This document shows positions 16,917 to 25,952 of a stretch of DNA of 58,354 bases, one piece after another. Under the pieces are notes generated by a model, which saw only the letters and a list, made by a program, of their open reading frames with translations, ran no database searches and was not told where the DNA came from. Positions within the stretch are counted from its first letter, which is position 1; each line of letters starts with the position of its first letter. The DNA lies in the NCBI GenBank assembly GCA_900542395.1, contig UQNM01000004.1:1-58354 (forward strand), written 5' to 3'. The translations under genes were made by a program, and so were the position numbers. This stretch comes from an uncultured Eubacteriales bacterium (GTDB lineage Bacteria > Bacillota > Clostridia > Christensenellales > Aristaeellaceae).

Positions 16917-18326
16917 ATGAAAAGAACGCAGGCTATCGAACTCCCGGAAGAGGAGATTGCAAAGCAAAAGGAATGGATGGCGGCATTCGCCGCGCTGGAG
17001 GATCGCCCGCACACCTATTGCGTGGTGACCTACGGCTGCCAGATGAACGCGCACGACAGCGAAAAGCTGGAAGGCATGCTGACCCAGATGGGGATGACGC
17101 CCGCCGCCAACCGAGAAGAAGCGGATTTTGTCATCTTCAACACCTGCTGCGTCCGTGACAACGCGCAGCGGCGCGCGCTGGGCAACGTGGTCTGGCTCAA
17201 GGAACTGAAAAAGACACGTCCGGAGCTGATGGTCGGCGTTTGCGGCTGCATGATGCAGCAGCCGGGGATGGGCGAGCAGATTCTCAAGCAATATCCGTTT
17301 GTGGATTTGGCCTTCGGTACGCATAATTTGTATCGTTTTGCGCAGCTGATGCTCAAGGCGGTGCAGTCCCGCCGCCGCGTGGTCGAGGTGATTCAGGATG
17401 ACGAAGGAAGTATCCCGGAAAATCTGCCGGTGCGCCGCAGCAGCCCGTATCACGCTTACATCACCATCATGTACGGCTGCAACAACTTCTGCTCGTATTG
17501 CATCGTTCCGTATGTGCGCGGCCGGGAACGCTCCCGCGCGTCGGCGCGCATCATCGAGGAAGCGCGCGAATTGAAGGCGGACGGCGTGAAGGAAATCATG
17601 CTGCTGGGGCAAAACGTCAACTCCTACGGGCTTGACGTCGAAGGCGAACTGAGCTTTGCACAGCTTCTTTCCGAGCTGGACAAGGTGGGGATTGAGCGAA
17701 TCCGCTTTATGACCTCCCATCCGAAGGATATTTCCGACGAACTGATTGACGTGATGGCGTCGGGCAAGCACATCTGCCACGCGCTTCATTTGCCGGTTCA
17801 GCACGGCAACAATCGGATTCTTCAATCCATGAATCGCCGCTACACGCGCGAAAAATATCTGGAGCGTGTCGAGGCCATTCGCTCGAAGGTGCCGGATATC
17901 AGCCTGACGACCGACCTGATCGTCGGCTATCCGGGCGAAACGGAAGAAGAATTTGAGGAAACCTGTTCGCTGGTTGAGCAGGTCGGATATGACAGCGCTT
18001 TCACCTTTATCTATTCGCCCCGCGTGGGTACGCGCGCGGCGGATATGCCGGATCAGATCCCCGAGGAGGTTTCCTCCCGCCGGATTCAGAAGCTGATCGC
18101 GCTGCAAAAAGACGTCACTCACAAGCGCTACGCGAATTATATCGGTCAGGTGCACAGCGTGTTGGTGGAAGAAGCATCCCGCCGGGACGAAAACCAGATG
18201 GCGGGCAAGAACGAATACAACATCACCGTCAATTTCCCGGGTGACAAGCGCCTGATCGGGCAGATTGTCCGGGTGAAGATCACGTCCGCCGGCGAAAGCA
18301 CATTGCGCGGCGAACGTGTGGAATAA
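16917..18326 (+). CDS. miaB: tRNA-2-methylthio-N6-dimethylallyladenosine synthase
   Basis: 469 residues. Adds a methylthio group to i6A37 of tRNAs reading UNN codons; miaA, which makes i6A, closes the same operon. Domains in order: UPF0004 domain with cluster cysteines in YGCQMN, NTCCVRDNA and CGCMMQ; radical SAM domain with CNNFCSYCIVPYVRGRERSR; C-terminal TRAM domain. The start ATG at 16917 follows AAAGGA by seven bases; a GTG at 16890 in frame has no ribosome site. Confidence 0.96.
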   Translation: MKRTQAIELPEEEIAKQKEWMAAFAALEDRPHTYCVVTYGCQMNAHDSEKLEGMLTQMGMTPAANREEADFVIFNTCCVRDNAQRRALGNVVWLKELKKTRPELMVGVCGCMMQQPGMGEQILKQYPFVDLAFGTHNLYRFAQLMLKAVQSRRRVVEVIQDDEGSIPENLPVRRSSPYHAYITIMYGCNNFCSYCIVPYVRGRERSRASARIIEEARELKADGVKEIMLLGQNVNSYGLDVEGELSFAQLLSELDKVGIERIRFMTSHPKDISDELIDVMASGKHICHALHLPVQHGNNRILQSMNRRYTREKYLERVEAIRSKVPDISLTTDLIVGYPGETEEEFEETCSLVEQVGYDSAFTFIYSPRVGTRAADMPDQIPEEVSSRRIQKLIALQKDVTHKRYANYIGQVHSVLVEEASRRDENQMAGKNEYNITVNFPGDKRLIGQIVRVKITSAGESTLRGERVE

Positions 18327-18355
18327 GCCGAAAACGACGAGAGGAGATTTTGATT

Positions 18356-18745
18356 ATGAGCAAGGTTACGGATTGCGCCCGCGCGCTGGGGCAGGCGATT
18401 GTCGATTCTGAAGAATACAAGGCCATGCAGATCACCGAAAAGACCGCGATGAACGACCCGGCTGTGGCGGCCGCGATGAGCCGGTATCTGGAAGCGAAGG
18501 ACGGCATGCACGCCGCAATGAGCGCGGGCAATGCGGACGAGATTGCGCGTTTCAGCCAAGAGATGGACGACGCGCAGCAGACGCTGAACGCGATGCCTGC
18601 GGTTGACGCGATGACGACGGCGCGCCAGAATTTTTCCGAATTGATGAATCAGGTCAACCACGTGCTTGAATTTATGATTACGGGTGAGGTTGAGCAGAGC
18701 GGCAGCTGCACGGGCAACTGCGCTTCCTGCGGCGGCTGCCACTAA
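18356..18745 (+). CDS. YlbF/YmcA-family protein with C-terminal cysteine cluster
   Basis: 129 residues, all-helical Com_YlbF fold (about 5-110), with a tail CTGNCASCGGCH carrying four cysteines. In Bacillus subtilis YlbF, YmcA and YaaT form the iron-sulfur Ric (Y) complex that directs RNase Y processing and affects sporulation and competence, and ymcA lies next to miaB just as here. ATG at 18356 is preferred over TTG at 18350 because GAGGAG is at correct distance. The cysteine tail could hold the cluster in one protein; which paralogue it is cannot be fixed. Confidence 0.8.
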   Translation: MSKVTDCARALGQAIVDSEEYKAMQITEKTAMNDPAVAAAMSRYLEAKDGMHAAMSAGNADEIARFSQEMDDAQQTLNAMPAVDAMTTARQNFSELMNQVNHVLEFMITGEVEQSGSCTGNCASCGGCH

Positions 18746-18786
18746 CGGGATAAAGGCGAAAGAAAAGGCTTGACGGAGGCACATAA

Positions 18787-21381
18787 ATGGCAAACATGAC
18801 CCCGATGATGCGTCAGTATCTGGAAATGAAGGATAAATATCCGGGCATGATTCTCTTTTTCCGGCTGGGCGACTTTTACGAGATGTTCTTCGATGACGCC
18901 AAGCTGGTTTCAAGAGAGCTTGAGCTGACGCTCACCGGGAAAAGCTGCGGTATGGAGGAACGCGCGCCCATGTGCGGCGTGCCCTTTCACAGCGCGGAAA
19001 CCTACATCAACCGGTTGATCGAGAAGGGCTATAAGGTGGCCATCTGCGAGCAGATGGAAGACCCGGCGACGGCGAAAGGCCTTGTAAAGCGCGACGTCAT
19101 CCGTGTGGTTACGCCGGGCACCGTGATCGAGCAATCCATGCTTGACGAGCGGCGAAACAGCTATCTGCTGTCCGTCTGCATGGACGGCGATCGGGCAGGC
19201 TTGGCCTTCGTGGATGTTTCGACGGGCGAATTTCAGCTATACGAAATCGAAAGAGCTTCCGTTCGGCTTCAAGACGAAATTGTGCGCATGATGCCCAAGG
19301 AGATTATCGCCAACACAGCGCTGCCCGAAAACGCGACAACGCTGCATGTCGATGTGCAGGACAGCGTGCGCTTCCAGCTCGCCCGCGCACGCGCGGCGCT
19401 GCTGGAGCATTTTAAGGTGCAGAGTCTGGATACCTTCGGCGTCAGCGGGATGAAGCTCGGCATTCGGGCGGCCGGCGCGCTGATGCGTTATCTCGAAGAG
19501 ACGCAGAAAAACGCGCTGGAGCACCTCACCGAGCTGAACGAATACCACGACAAGCGATACATGATGCTCGATCACACGGCGCGCCGCAATCTGGAATTGA
19601 CGGAAACCATGCGTTCCCGCCAGAAGCAGGGCTCGCTTCTGGGCATTCTGGATTACACCTGCACGGCGATGGGCGCGCGAACGCTTCGCGGCTTCATCGA
19701 GCAGCCGCTGGCCATCAAGAGCGAAATTGACGAGCGTTTGGAAGCGGTGCAGGCGCTGCGCAACGCAGATATGACGGTGGACATGATCCGCGAGGAGTTG
19801 ACGCAGGTTTACGATGTGGAACGCCTGCTCAGCAGAATCGCATACAAAACCATCAACGCGAAGGACTGCCTTGCCCTGCGCGATTCGCTTTCTCGCGTTC
19901 CGGCGATTCGCGACGCGCTGGCCTCCATCGCGCCGAACGGCATGCTCCGCAGTCTGCTCGACCATCTGACGCCGCTTGACGACGTGGTGGACAAGCTGAC
20001 GCAGGCCATCGACGCGGACGCGCCCGCGCTGATGAGCGAGGGGCATTACATCAAAAGCGGCTATAACGAGGAACTGGACAAGCTGCGGGAGGCCTCCCGA
20101 AACGGCCATCAGTGGATCGCCGATTTGGAAGCGAAGGAACGCGAGCTGACGGGCATTAAGAACCTGAAAATTCAATATAACCGCGTTTTCGGCTACTATA
20201 TCGAAGTGACGAAATCCAACTACGAGCAGGTGCCGTATCGCTACACGCGAAAACAGACGCTGGCCAACTGCGAGCGCTACATGACGCCGGAGCTGCATGA
20301 AATTCAGGAGACCGTGCTCGGCGCGCAGGAAAAAGCAGTCCGTCTGGAGCAGGGGCTGTTTATCGAAATCCGCGACTTCCTGTCCGCTCAAATTCCCCGG
20401 ATTCAGCATACGGCAGTCGGCCTGAAAACGCTGGATGCGCTGGTCTCTCTGGCGGTCGCGGCGGTCAAAAACCGCTATGTCCGTCCGGAAATTGCCGATG
20501 ACGGCGTGATTGATATCGTCGATGGCCGTCATCCTGTCGTCGAGGCCGGTATGCACGGCGACGATCAGTTTGTGCCAAACAGCACGCTGCTCGACGACGA
20601 GGATAACCGCATGCTCATCATCACCGGCCCGAACATGGCGGGCAAGAGCACCTATATGCGGCAGGTGGCGCTCATCACGCTGATGGCGCACATGGGCAGC
20701 TTTGTTCCGGCGGAAAGCGCAAAAATCAGCACTGTCGATCGCATTTTCACGCGCGTCGGCGCGTCGGATGATCTGGCGAGCGGCCAATCCACATTCATGG
20801 TGGAAATGAACGAAATGGCGCACATTCTGCGCAGCGCCACCTCAAAGTCGTTGATTGTGCTTGACGAAATCGGCCGAGGCACCAGCACGTTTGACGGTCT
20901 GAGCATCGCGTGGGCCGTTGTGGAATACCTGGTGGATAAAAAGAAAATCGGTGCCAAGACACTGTTTGCGACACATTACCACGAGCTCAGCGAACTGGAA
21001 GGGCGGCTTGGCGGTGTGGTCAACTATCGCATCAGCGTAAAGGAGCACGGCGAGGACATCATCTTCCTGCGCAAAATCGAGCGCGGCGGCGCGGATAAGA
21101 GCTTTGGCATTCACGTCGCGCATCTGGCTGGAATGCCGAGACCCGTCATCATGCGCGCGCATGAAATTCTGGCGCGGCTGGAAACGAACGACGTCAGCCA
21201 GAGCACCATCGGCCAGAATATTCTGGGTGAGGAAGAAAAAAAGCCGAAGCAGGTCAACCTTTTCGAAGCGCCCGCCATGGATCTGGTTGAGGAAATCCGG
21301 GCGCTTGACGTGATGAGCATGACGCCGATTGAAGCGCTCAATACGCTGTTCACGCTCAAAGAAAAGGCGCGCAAAGCGTAA
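18787..21381 (+). CDS. mutS: DNA mismatch repair protein MutS
   Basis: 864 residues. Recognises base mismatches and small loops and recruits MutL. The mismatch-reading Phe and Glu are in GDFYEMF (F30, E32). The ATPase domain has Walker A GPNMAGKSTYMRQ near residue 620, VLDEIGRGTST as Walker B/signature, and ATHYHEL. The C-terminal tail is typical of MutS1, not MutS2. GGAGG precedes the ATG; mutL follows after 42 bases. Confidence 0.98.
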   Translation: MANMTPMMRQYLEMKDKYPGMILFFRLGDFYEMFFDDAKLVSRELELTLTGKSCGMEERAPMCGVPFHSAETYINRLIEKGYKVAICEQMEDPATAKGLVKRDVIRVVTPGTVIEQSMLDERRNSYLLSVCMDGDRAGLAFVDVSTGEFQLYEIERASVRLQDEIVRMMPKEIIANTALPENATTLHVDVQDSVRFQLARARAALLEHFKVQSLDTFGVSGMKLGIRAAGALMRYLEETQKNALEHLTELNEYHDKRYMMLDHTARRNLELTETMRSRQKQGSLLGILDYTCTAMGARTLRGFIEQPLAIKSEIDERLEAVQALRNADMTVDMIREELTQVYDVERLLSRIAYKTINAKDCLALRDSLSRVPAIRDALASIAPNGMLRSLLDHLTPLDDVVDKLTQAIDADAPALMSEGHYIKSGYNEELDKLREASRNGHQWIADLEAKERELTGIKNLKIQYNRVFGYYIEVTKSNYEQVPYRYTRKQTLANCERYMTPELHEIQETVLGAQEKAVRLEQGLFIEIRDFLSAQIPRIQHTAVGLKTLDALVSLAVAAVKNRYVRPEIADDGVIDIVDGRHPVVEAGMHGDDQFVPNSTLLDDEDNRMLIITGPNMAGKSTYMRQVALITLMAHMGSFVPAESAKISTVDRIFTRVGASDDLASGQSTFMVEMNEMAHILRSATSKSLIVLDEIGRGTSTFDGLSIAWAVVEYLVDKKKIGAKTLFATHYHELSELEGRLGGVVNYRISVKEHGEDIIFLRKIERGGADKSFGIHVAHLAGMPRPVIMRAHEILARLETNDVSQSTIGQNILGEEEKKPKQVNLFEAPAMDLVEEIRALDVMSMTPIEALNTLFTLKEKARKA

Positions 21382-21423
21382 CTCCGTTCAAATCAGCGCT
21401 ATAAAAAAGAAAGGAAGGCTGCC

Positions 21424-23484
21424 GTGGAAGACAGACCGATACTCAAGCTCAATCAGGAGCTGATTGGCAAGATTGCCGCAGGCGAAGTCGTTGAAAGCCC
21501 CGCCTCGGCGATCAAGGAGCTGGTGGAAAACAGCTTGGACGCAGGCGCAACATGCGTCACCGTGGAAATCCGCGACGGCGGCATTGCCTATCTGCGCGTC
21601 ACGGATAACGGACGCGGAATCCGCGCCCGCGACGTTCGTATGGCCTTTGAACGCCACGCGACAAGCAAAATTACAAAATCGGACGATCTGTTCGCCCTGC
21701 ACACGCTTGGCTTCCGCGGTGAGGCGCTGGCCTCCATCGCGGCGGTATCCAAATTGACGATAACGACGCGCAGCATCCACGAGGAAACGGGAACGCGCGC
21801 GATCAACGAGGGCGGAGAGATCAAGAGCATCACGGAAGCGGCCAGTCCGCAGGGGACGACCATTGTGGCGCGCGACCTGTTTTACAATACGCCGGTTCGC
21901 CTCAAGTTTCTGAAAAAACCGGCAACCGAAGCCGCAAAGGTCGCTGAGATGATCGCGCGGCTGATTCTCGCGCATCCGGATGTGTCCTTCCGTTTGATTC
22001 ACAACGGCAAACAGATTTACGCCAGCTCCGGCAACGGAGATCTGCGCAGCGCGGTATTCAGCCTGTACGGCCGGGAAATCGCCGGCGCGATGATCGCGGT
22101 AAAATCAGAAGGCGCGGTTGCGGTCAGCGGCCTTGTCGGCGTAGGGCTTCAGGCCAGATCGAACCGCGCGCGCCAAACGTTTATCGTCAACGGGCGCACC
22201 ATCCGCAGTCAGGTCTTGACGCAGGCGCTGGAGGACGGCTGCCGCGAGCGCGTGACCGTCGGGCATTATCCCATCTGCGTACTGAACATCGAAATGCCGA
22301 CGAACATGGTGGACGTCAACGTGCATCCCAACAAGCTGGAAGTGCGTTTCAGTGACGAGCACTTGCTTTACGAAAATGTTTGCGGCGCTGTGACCGACAG
22401 CTTTTCGGTTTCGCCGCTGAAAAGCGCACCGCATATGACGCTGACCCGCGAAGTGCCACAGACGACGCTCCGCCCCAGCGTTGTTCAGGTGATTGATACG
22501 CAGACCGAGGAAGGCCTTGAGCAAGCGCGCGAGCAGCTCAAGGCAGAGACGCCGCAGCCGACGGTGCGCGCCATCAATATCAAAATCGCCCCGCCGCAGC
22601 AAGCGGCCGTAAGCCCATCGACGGAGGAAACGGAGAGCAAGCCCACCCCTTGGCAGCAGGCTGAATTTACGTCGTTCGTGACGCAGTATTTCGGCGGCGC
22701 GGCGCTTCGCGAAAACGCCGTACCCGGCAGAAAAGAACCGCTCGCCTTCGCCAAGCTGAACGATGCGCCGCCGGAGCGCAAAGCATCGGAAAGCACCCGC
22801 GAAAACGAGCCGACAGCGCAAAATACGTCTGTGCCCGCTCCCCGGCAGGAAGCGGTTCAGCAGGAGCTTCTGCCCAAGGCGGAAAGCAATCCCTTGGGCA
22901 ATGAGCTGAGCGGCTATTCGATGGTAGGCGTGGCGTTTGACACCTATATCATTCTTCAAAATCAGAAACAACTGATCCTGATCGATCAGCACGCCGCGCA
23001 TGAACGGATTCTTTACGAAAAGATGATGCGGGAAATCGACGCGGGGACGGGTTCTCAGGTGCTGATGGTCGCGCAGGTGGTGCACGTAACGCCGCAGGAC
23101 GCAGTGAAAATTGAGGCATATCGAGAAGATATCCGTGCAGCCGGGTTTGACATCGAACCGTTCGGCGACGACGCATATCAGATTCGCGCCGTGCCGAATG
23201 TGCTCGGTATCCCTCAAACGAAAAGCGCTTTTCTGGATATGGTAGATCGTCTCGGAGAACTGCGCGTGCTTTCAACGGCGCAGAAGCGGAGAGACGCGAT
23301 TCTGCAAATGGCCTGCAAAAAGGCGGTGAAGGGCGGCGATAAGCTGACGATGGAGGAAATCAAGCCTCTGTTGGCGGATATGCTTCGTACAAACGCGCCG
23401 CCGACCTGTCCGCACGGCCGCCCGCTGGTCGTTGTGCTTGAACGCACGGAGATCGAAAAGCGATTTCGGCGAATCAACGACTGA
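21424..23484 (+). CDS. mutL: DNA mismatch repair protein MutL (endonuclease type)
   Basis: 686 residues. GHKL ATPase N-terminus: IAAGEVVESPASAIKELVEN with the catalytic Glu, DNGRGI, and GFRGEALASI. A long low-complexity linker (about 340-490, rich in Thr, Pro, Gln, Glu) joins the C-terminal domain. The metal-dependent nicking motif DQHAAHERILYEK, with ACKKAVKGGD and CPHGRPL, shows an endonuclease-active MutL, as expected where MutH is absent. GTG start behind GGAAGG. Confidence 0.97.
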   Translation: MEDRPILKLNQELIGKIAAGEVVESPASAIKELVENSLDAGATCVTVEIRDGGIAYLRVTDNGRGIRARDVRMAFERHATSKITKSDDLFALHTLGFRGEALASIAAVSKLTITTRSIHEETGTRAINEGGEIKSITEAASPQGTTIVARDLFYNTPVRLKFLKKPATEAAKVAEMIARLILAHPDVSFRLIHNGKQIYASSGNGDLRSAVFSLYGREIAGAMIAVKSEGAVAVSGLVGVGLQARSNRARQTFIVNGRTIRSQVLTQALEDGCRERVTVGHYPICVLNIEMPTNMVDVNVHPNKLEVRFSDEHLLYENVCGAVTDSFSVSPLKSAPHMTLTREVPQTTLRPSVVQVIDTQTEEGLEQAREQLKAETPQPTVRAINIKIAPPQQAAVSPSTEETESKPTPWQQAEFTSFVTQYFGGAALRENAVPGRKEPLAFAKLNDAPPERKASESTRENEPTAQNTSVPAPRQEAVQQELLPKAESNPLGNELSGYSMVGVAFDTYIILQNQKQLILIDQHAAHERILYEKMMREIDAGTGSQVLMVAQVVHVTPQDAVKIEAYREDIRAAGFDIEPFGDDAYQIRAVPNVLGIPQTKSAFLDMVDRLGELRVLSTAQKRRDAILQMACKKAVKGGDKLTMEEIKPLLADMLRTNAPPTCPHGRPLVVVLERTEIEKRFRRIND

Positions 23485-23505
23485 TCGTTCCATCGGGAGA
23501 AAAAA

Positions 23506-24468
23506 ATGAAACCGATTTTATTGGCGCTTGTCGGGCCGACAGGCGTTGGCAAGACGCAGGTATCGCTGGATGTGGCAAGCGCGTTAAACGCGGAAATCCT
23601 ATCCATGGATTCCATGCAGATTTATCGCGGCATGGATATCGGAACGGCAAAATCATCCGTTGAAGAAAGACGGAACATCGTCCACCACATGATTGACGTT
23701 GCCGATCCGAGCGAACGATTCACGGTAGCGGATTATCGCGATCAGGCGATCCCGATTATCGACGATATTCTATCCCGCGGAAAGCAGCCGATGTTGGTAG
23801 GCGGAACGGGGCTGTATCTGGACGCGATTCGCTACGACATGAACCTCGGAAGAAAAGGCGCGGACGAGTCAATCCGTCTGCGGCTGAGAAAAATCGCGGA
23901 GGAACCTGATGGGCAGCTTCGGCTGCACGAAATGCTGAGGGCGGTGGATCCGCAGACGGCGGAAAAGCTGCATCCCAACGACGTGCGACGGGTCATGCGC
24001 GCGCTTGAAATCTACGAAACCTCCGGCGAAACCAAGAGCGAGCAGGCGGACAGCGCGCGCGCGGAAGGCAAATACCATGTATTGATTTACGGGCTGTCAC
24101 GGCCGCGCGAAATCATGTATGCGCGAATCAACGCGCGCGTGGATGAAATGATGGAGGCCGGGCTTGTAAACGAGGTCAAAGCGCTGTTGGCGCAGGGCGT
24201 CAAACCAAACTGCGAGGGCGGCGCGATGCAGGCGATTGGTTATAAGGAAATCGTCAGCGCACTGCAGGGCGACATTTCCATGGAGCGCGCGGTGGAATTG
24301 ATTAAACAAAATTCCCGACGCTACGCCAAACGCCAATGGACGTGGTTTAGGCACGATGCGCAGACGAAATGGTTTGATTACACCGACTTCTCCACGCGGG
24401 AATCGCTTGAAGATACGCTGCTGCAATGCATCCAAGCGGATTGCGCCGCTTATGCGCGGCAGGCATGA
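23506..24468 (+). CDS. miaA: tRNA dimethylallyltransferase
   Basis: 320 residues. Transfers dimethylallyl to N6 of A37 in tRNA, the substrate for MiaB. Walker A GPTGVGKTQ near the N-terminus, SMDSMQIYRGMDIGTAK with the catalytic Asp, HHMIDVADP, LVGGTGLYLDAI and the C-terminal KQNSRRYAKRQWTWFR all match the family. Last gene of the operon; a terminator follows directly. In Bacillus hfq follows miaA; here a cysteine-rich gene does. Confidence 0.97.
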   Translation: MKPILLALVGPTGVGKTQVSLDVASALNAEILSMDSMQIYRGMDIGTAKSSVEERRNIVHHMIDVADPSERFTVADYRDQAIPIIDDILSRGKQPMLVGGTGLYLDAIRYDMNLGRKGADESIRLRLRKIAEEPDGQLRLHEMLRAVDPQTAEKLHPNDVRRVMRALEIYETSGETKSEQADSARAEGKYHVLIYGLSRPREIMYARINARVDEMMEAGLVNEVKALLAQGVKPNCEGGAMQAIGYKEIVSALQGDISMERAVELIKQNSRRYAKRQWTWFRHDAQTKWFDYTDFSTRESLEDTLLQCIQADCAAYARQA

Positions 24469-24470
24469 AG

Positions 24471-24507
24471 AACAGACCGGGGGACTAAAACCTCGGTCTG
24501 TTTCTTT
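24471..24507 (+). terminator. Terminator of the 13.6-kb operon
   Basis: AACAGACCG (24471-24479) / CGGTCTGTT (24494-24502), followed by TTCTTT. Confidence 0.8.
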
Positions 24508-24518
24508 AGACGAAGCGA

Positions 24519-24546
24519 ACATGCGGACGGAATCCGCCATAGGCTA
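24519..24546 (+). promoter_or_regulatory. SigmaK-like promoter of the cysteine-rich gene
   Basis: AC (24519-24520), 17 bases, CATAGGCTA (24538-24546). This matches the Bacillus SigmaK form AC-N16/17-CATANNNTA. No SigmaA-type boxes are seen in this gap. Predicted start is near 24553. Confidence 0.5.
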
Positions 24547-24579
24547 ATACCGACTCAAACAAGACGAGAGGTGGACGCC

Positions 24580-25149
24580 ATGGACAGAAGCTGCTGCTGT
24601 GACGAAGGACGCGGCAAACCAAACCGAATGTGCGGAAGCGGCGAATACATCGTTGAAAAAGTCATCGACCGGTTTCGGCAATCATGCTGTTACAGCGGTC
24701 ATCTGACCCTTGAACAGGGGCAAAGCGATTGCCCGCCCTTGTGTTTAAGACACGTCGAGGTCACCGACATCAAACCCGCCTGCGCATCATGCTGCCATCC
24801 GTGCGGCATGCAACGGCTTTGCCTGACGCTGATGCTGTTTGGCACAGATGGGCGGGGCTGCCGATATCAATCCCAAACGCAGGTTGAGGTTGAGGTTCGA
24901 AATGTGCAGAACAGACCGAACGTCGGTCTTGAAAATATAAGAAGAGGTGCGCGCGTCTGCGTAAAATATGCGCATTACTGTCCTTCGGTCGGTTTTGACG
25001 TCGAGCTGTTGATCGAGATTGAAACGCTGGTTACCTGTCTTTGCGTGATGGGGCAAAAGGGGGCGTGCACACAGAATTGCCCGCAGCTTCCGCTTTATCC
25101 GCCGCCTCCGCGGCATAAAGGTGAATGTTCTTGCGAATGGCCGGGATAA
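24580..25149 (+). CDS. Cysteine-rich protein, putative spore coat or exosporium component
   Basis: 189 residues with 22 cysteines, among them SCCCD, SCCYSG, CASCCHPC and TCLCV. I recognise no named domain. Two beta-rich stretches alternate charged and hydrophobic residues (QTQVEVEVRNVQ and VGFDVELLIEIETLV); the C-terminus is proline-rich (PLYPPPPRH). There is no signal peptide or membrane segment. ATG at 24580 lies behind GAGAGG. Stand-alone gene between the miaA terminator and xpt, with a SigmaK-like promoter. Inference: a disulfide- or metal-crosslinked coat protein made in the mother cell. Confidence 0.65.
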   Translation: MDRSCCCDEGRGKPNRMCGSGEYIVEKVIDRFRQSCCYSGHLTLEQGQSDCPPLCLRHVEVTDIKPACASCCHPCGMQRLCLTLMLFGTDGRGCRYQSQTQVEVEVRNVQNRPNVGLENIRRGARVCVKYAHYCPSVGFDVELLIEIETLVTCLCVMGQKGACTQNCPQLPLYPPPPRHKGECSCEWPG

Positions 25150-25164
25150 AAAACGAAAAAAGGG

Positions 25165-25193
25165 TTGAACGAACGCGCAAAGTGATGTAGAAT
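25165..25193 (+). promoter_or_regulatory. SigmaA promoter of xpt
   Basis: -35 TTGAAC (25165-25170), 17-base spacer, -10 TAGAAT (25188-25193). The remaining leader (about 37 bases) is too short for a purine riboswitch. Confidence 0.7.
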
Positions 25194-25237
25194 GATAAAA
25201 TCAATTTTGATATCAAGATGAAGGGGTAAAGATACGT

Positions 25238-25810
25238 ATGCAGATGCTGAAGGATGCGATTCTGGAAAGAGGCAAGGCAATCAATCCGGATATTCTGTTG
25301 GTGGATTCCTTTCTAAATCATCAGGTCGACGTTGCGCTGATGAAGGCCGTCGGCGAAACGTTTGCCGAGCATTTCGCCAACCGGGGCATTACGCGAGTGG
25401 TGACGATCGAAAGTTCCGGCATTGCGCCCGCATCCTTTACTGCGCTGGCGTTAGGGCTTCCGCTTGTAATCATGAAAAAGCAGACCTCCCGCATTTTGAA
25501 CGGCGATCTGCTTCAGACGACGGTGCGTTCCTTTACAAAGGGCACAGAGTATCAACTGTCCGTAAAGCACGAGTTTTTAAATGCGGACGACAACATTCTG
25601 CTGATTGATGATTTTCTGGCCAGCGGCGAAGCGGCGTTCGGCGTCATCACGCTGGCCGAGCAAGTCGGCGCGAAAATCGGCGGCGTTGGCATCGTGATTG
25701 AAAAAGCTTTCCAGCGCGGCCACAAACGTCTGGAAGACGCGGGCATTGACGTGTATTCTCTGGCGCGCATCGCTTCCATGTCTGCCGATCGCATCGAATT
25801 TGTAGATTGA
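25238..25810 (+). CDS. xpt: Xanthine phosphoribosyltransferase
   Basis: 190 residues. Salvages xanthine with PRPP to XMP. Begins MQMLKDAILERGKAINPDILLVDSFLNHQVD in outline, a segment typical of Firmicute Xpt. TIESSGIAPA and the PRPP loop NILLIDDFLASGEA are present, with the conserved SVKHEFL region before it. Monocistronic, between its own promoter and a terminator. Confidence 0.95.
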   Translation: MQMLKDAILERGKAINPDILLVDSFLNHQVDVALMKAVGETFAEHFANRGITRVVTIESSGIAPASFTALALGLPLVIMKKQTSRILNGDLLQTTVRSFTKGTEYQLSVKHEFLNADDNILLIDDFLASGEAAFGVITLAEQVGAKIGGVGIVIEKAFQRGHKRLEDAGIDVYSLARIASMSADRIEFVD

Positions 25811-25826
25811 GTTTTCCAGCTTCTTC

Positions 25827-25859
25827 CGCGGCGGATTTCGGTCTGCCGCGTTTTGTTTT
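25827..25859 (+). terminator. Terminator of xpt
   Basis: CGCGGCGGA (25827-25835) / TCTGCCGCG (25842-25850) with one G-T pair, followed by TTTTGTTTT. Confidence 0.75.
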
Positions 25860-25918
25860 ACCAAAAAATCGAAGGGTTTACCGTTTATTTTTCTGCGCAA
25901 TTTGCTAAAATGACGAAT

Positions 25919-25952
25919 TTCTGGTGCAAGCGGCACCAGAATATGATATAAT
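25919..25952 (+). promoter_or_regulatory. Promoter of the maf-mre-spoIVF operon with an inverted repeat over the -35
   Basis: Perfect -10 TATAAT at 25947-25952. No good -35 box at the normal distance; that place is occupied by the perfect 9-bp inverted repeat TTCTGGTGC-AAGCG-GCACCAGAA (25919-25941). The lack of a -35 plus a palindrome suggests regulator-dependent initiation. The rest of the gap (25860-25918, 25953-26040) shows only a GC-rich hairpin in the leader and the GAGGAGG ribosome site. Confidence 0.5.

Noticed and set aside
25194..25237. Purine riboswitch before xpt
   Set aside because: Only about 40 bases lie between the -10 and the start codon, too short for the aptamer.
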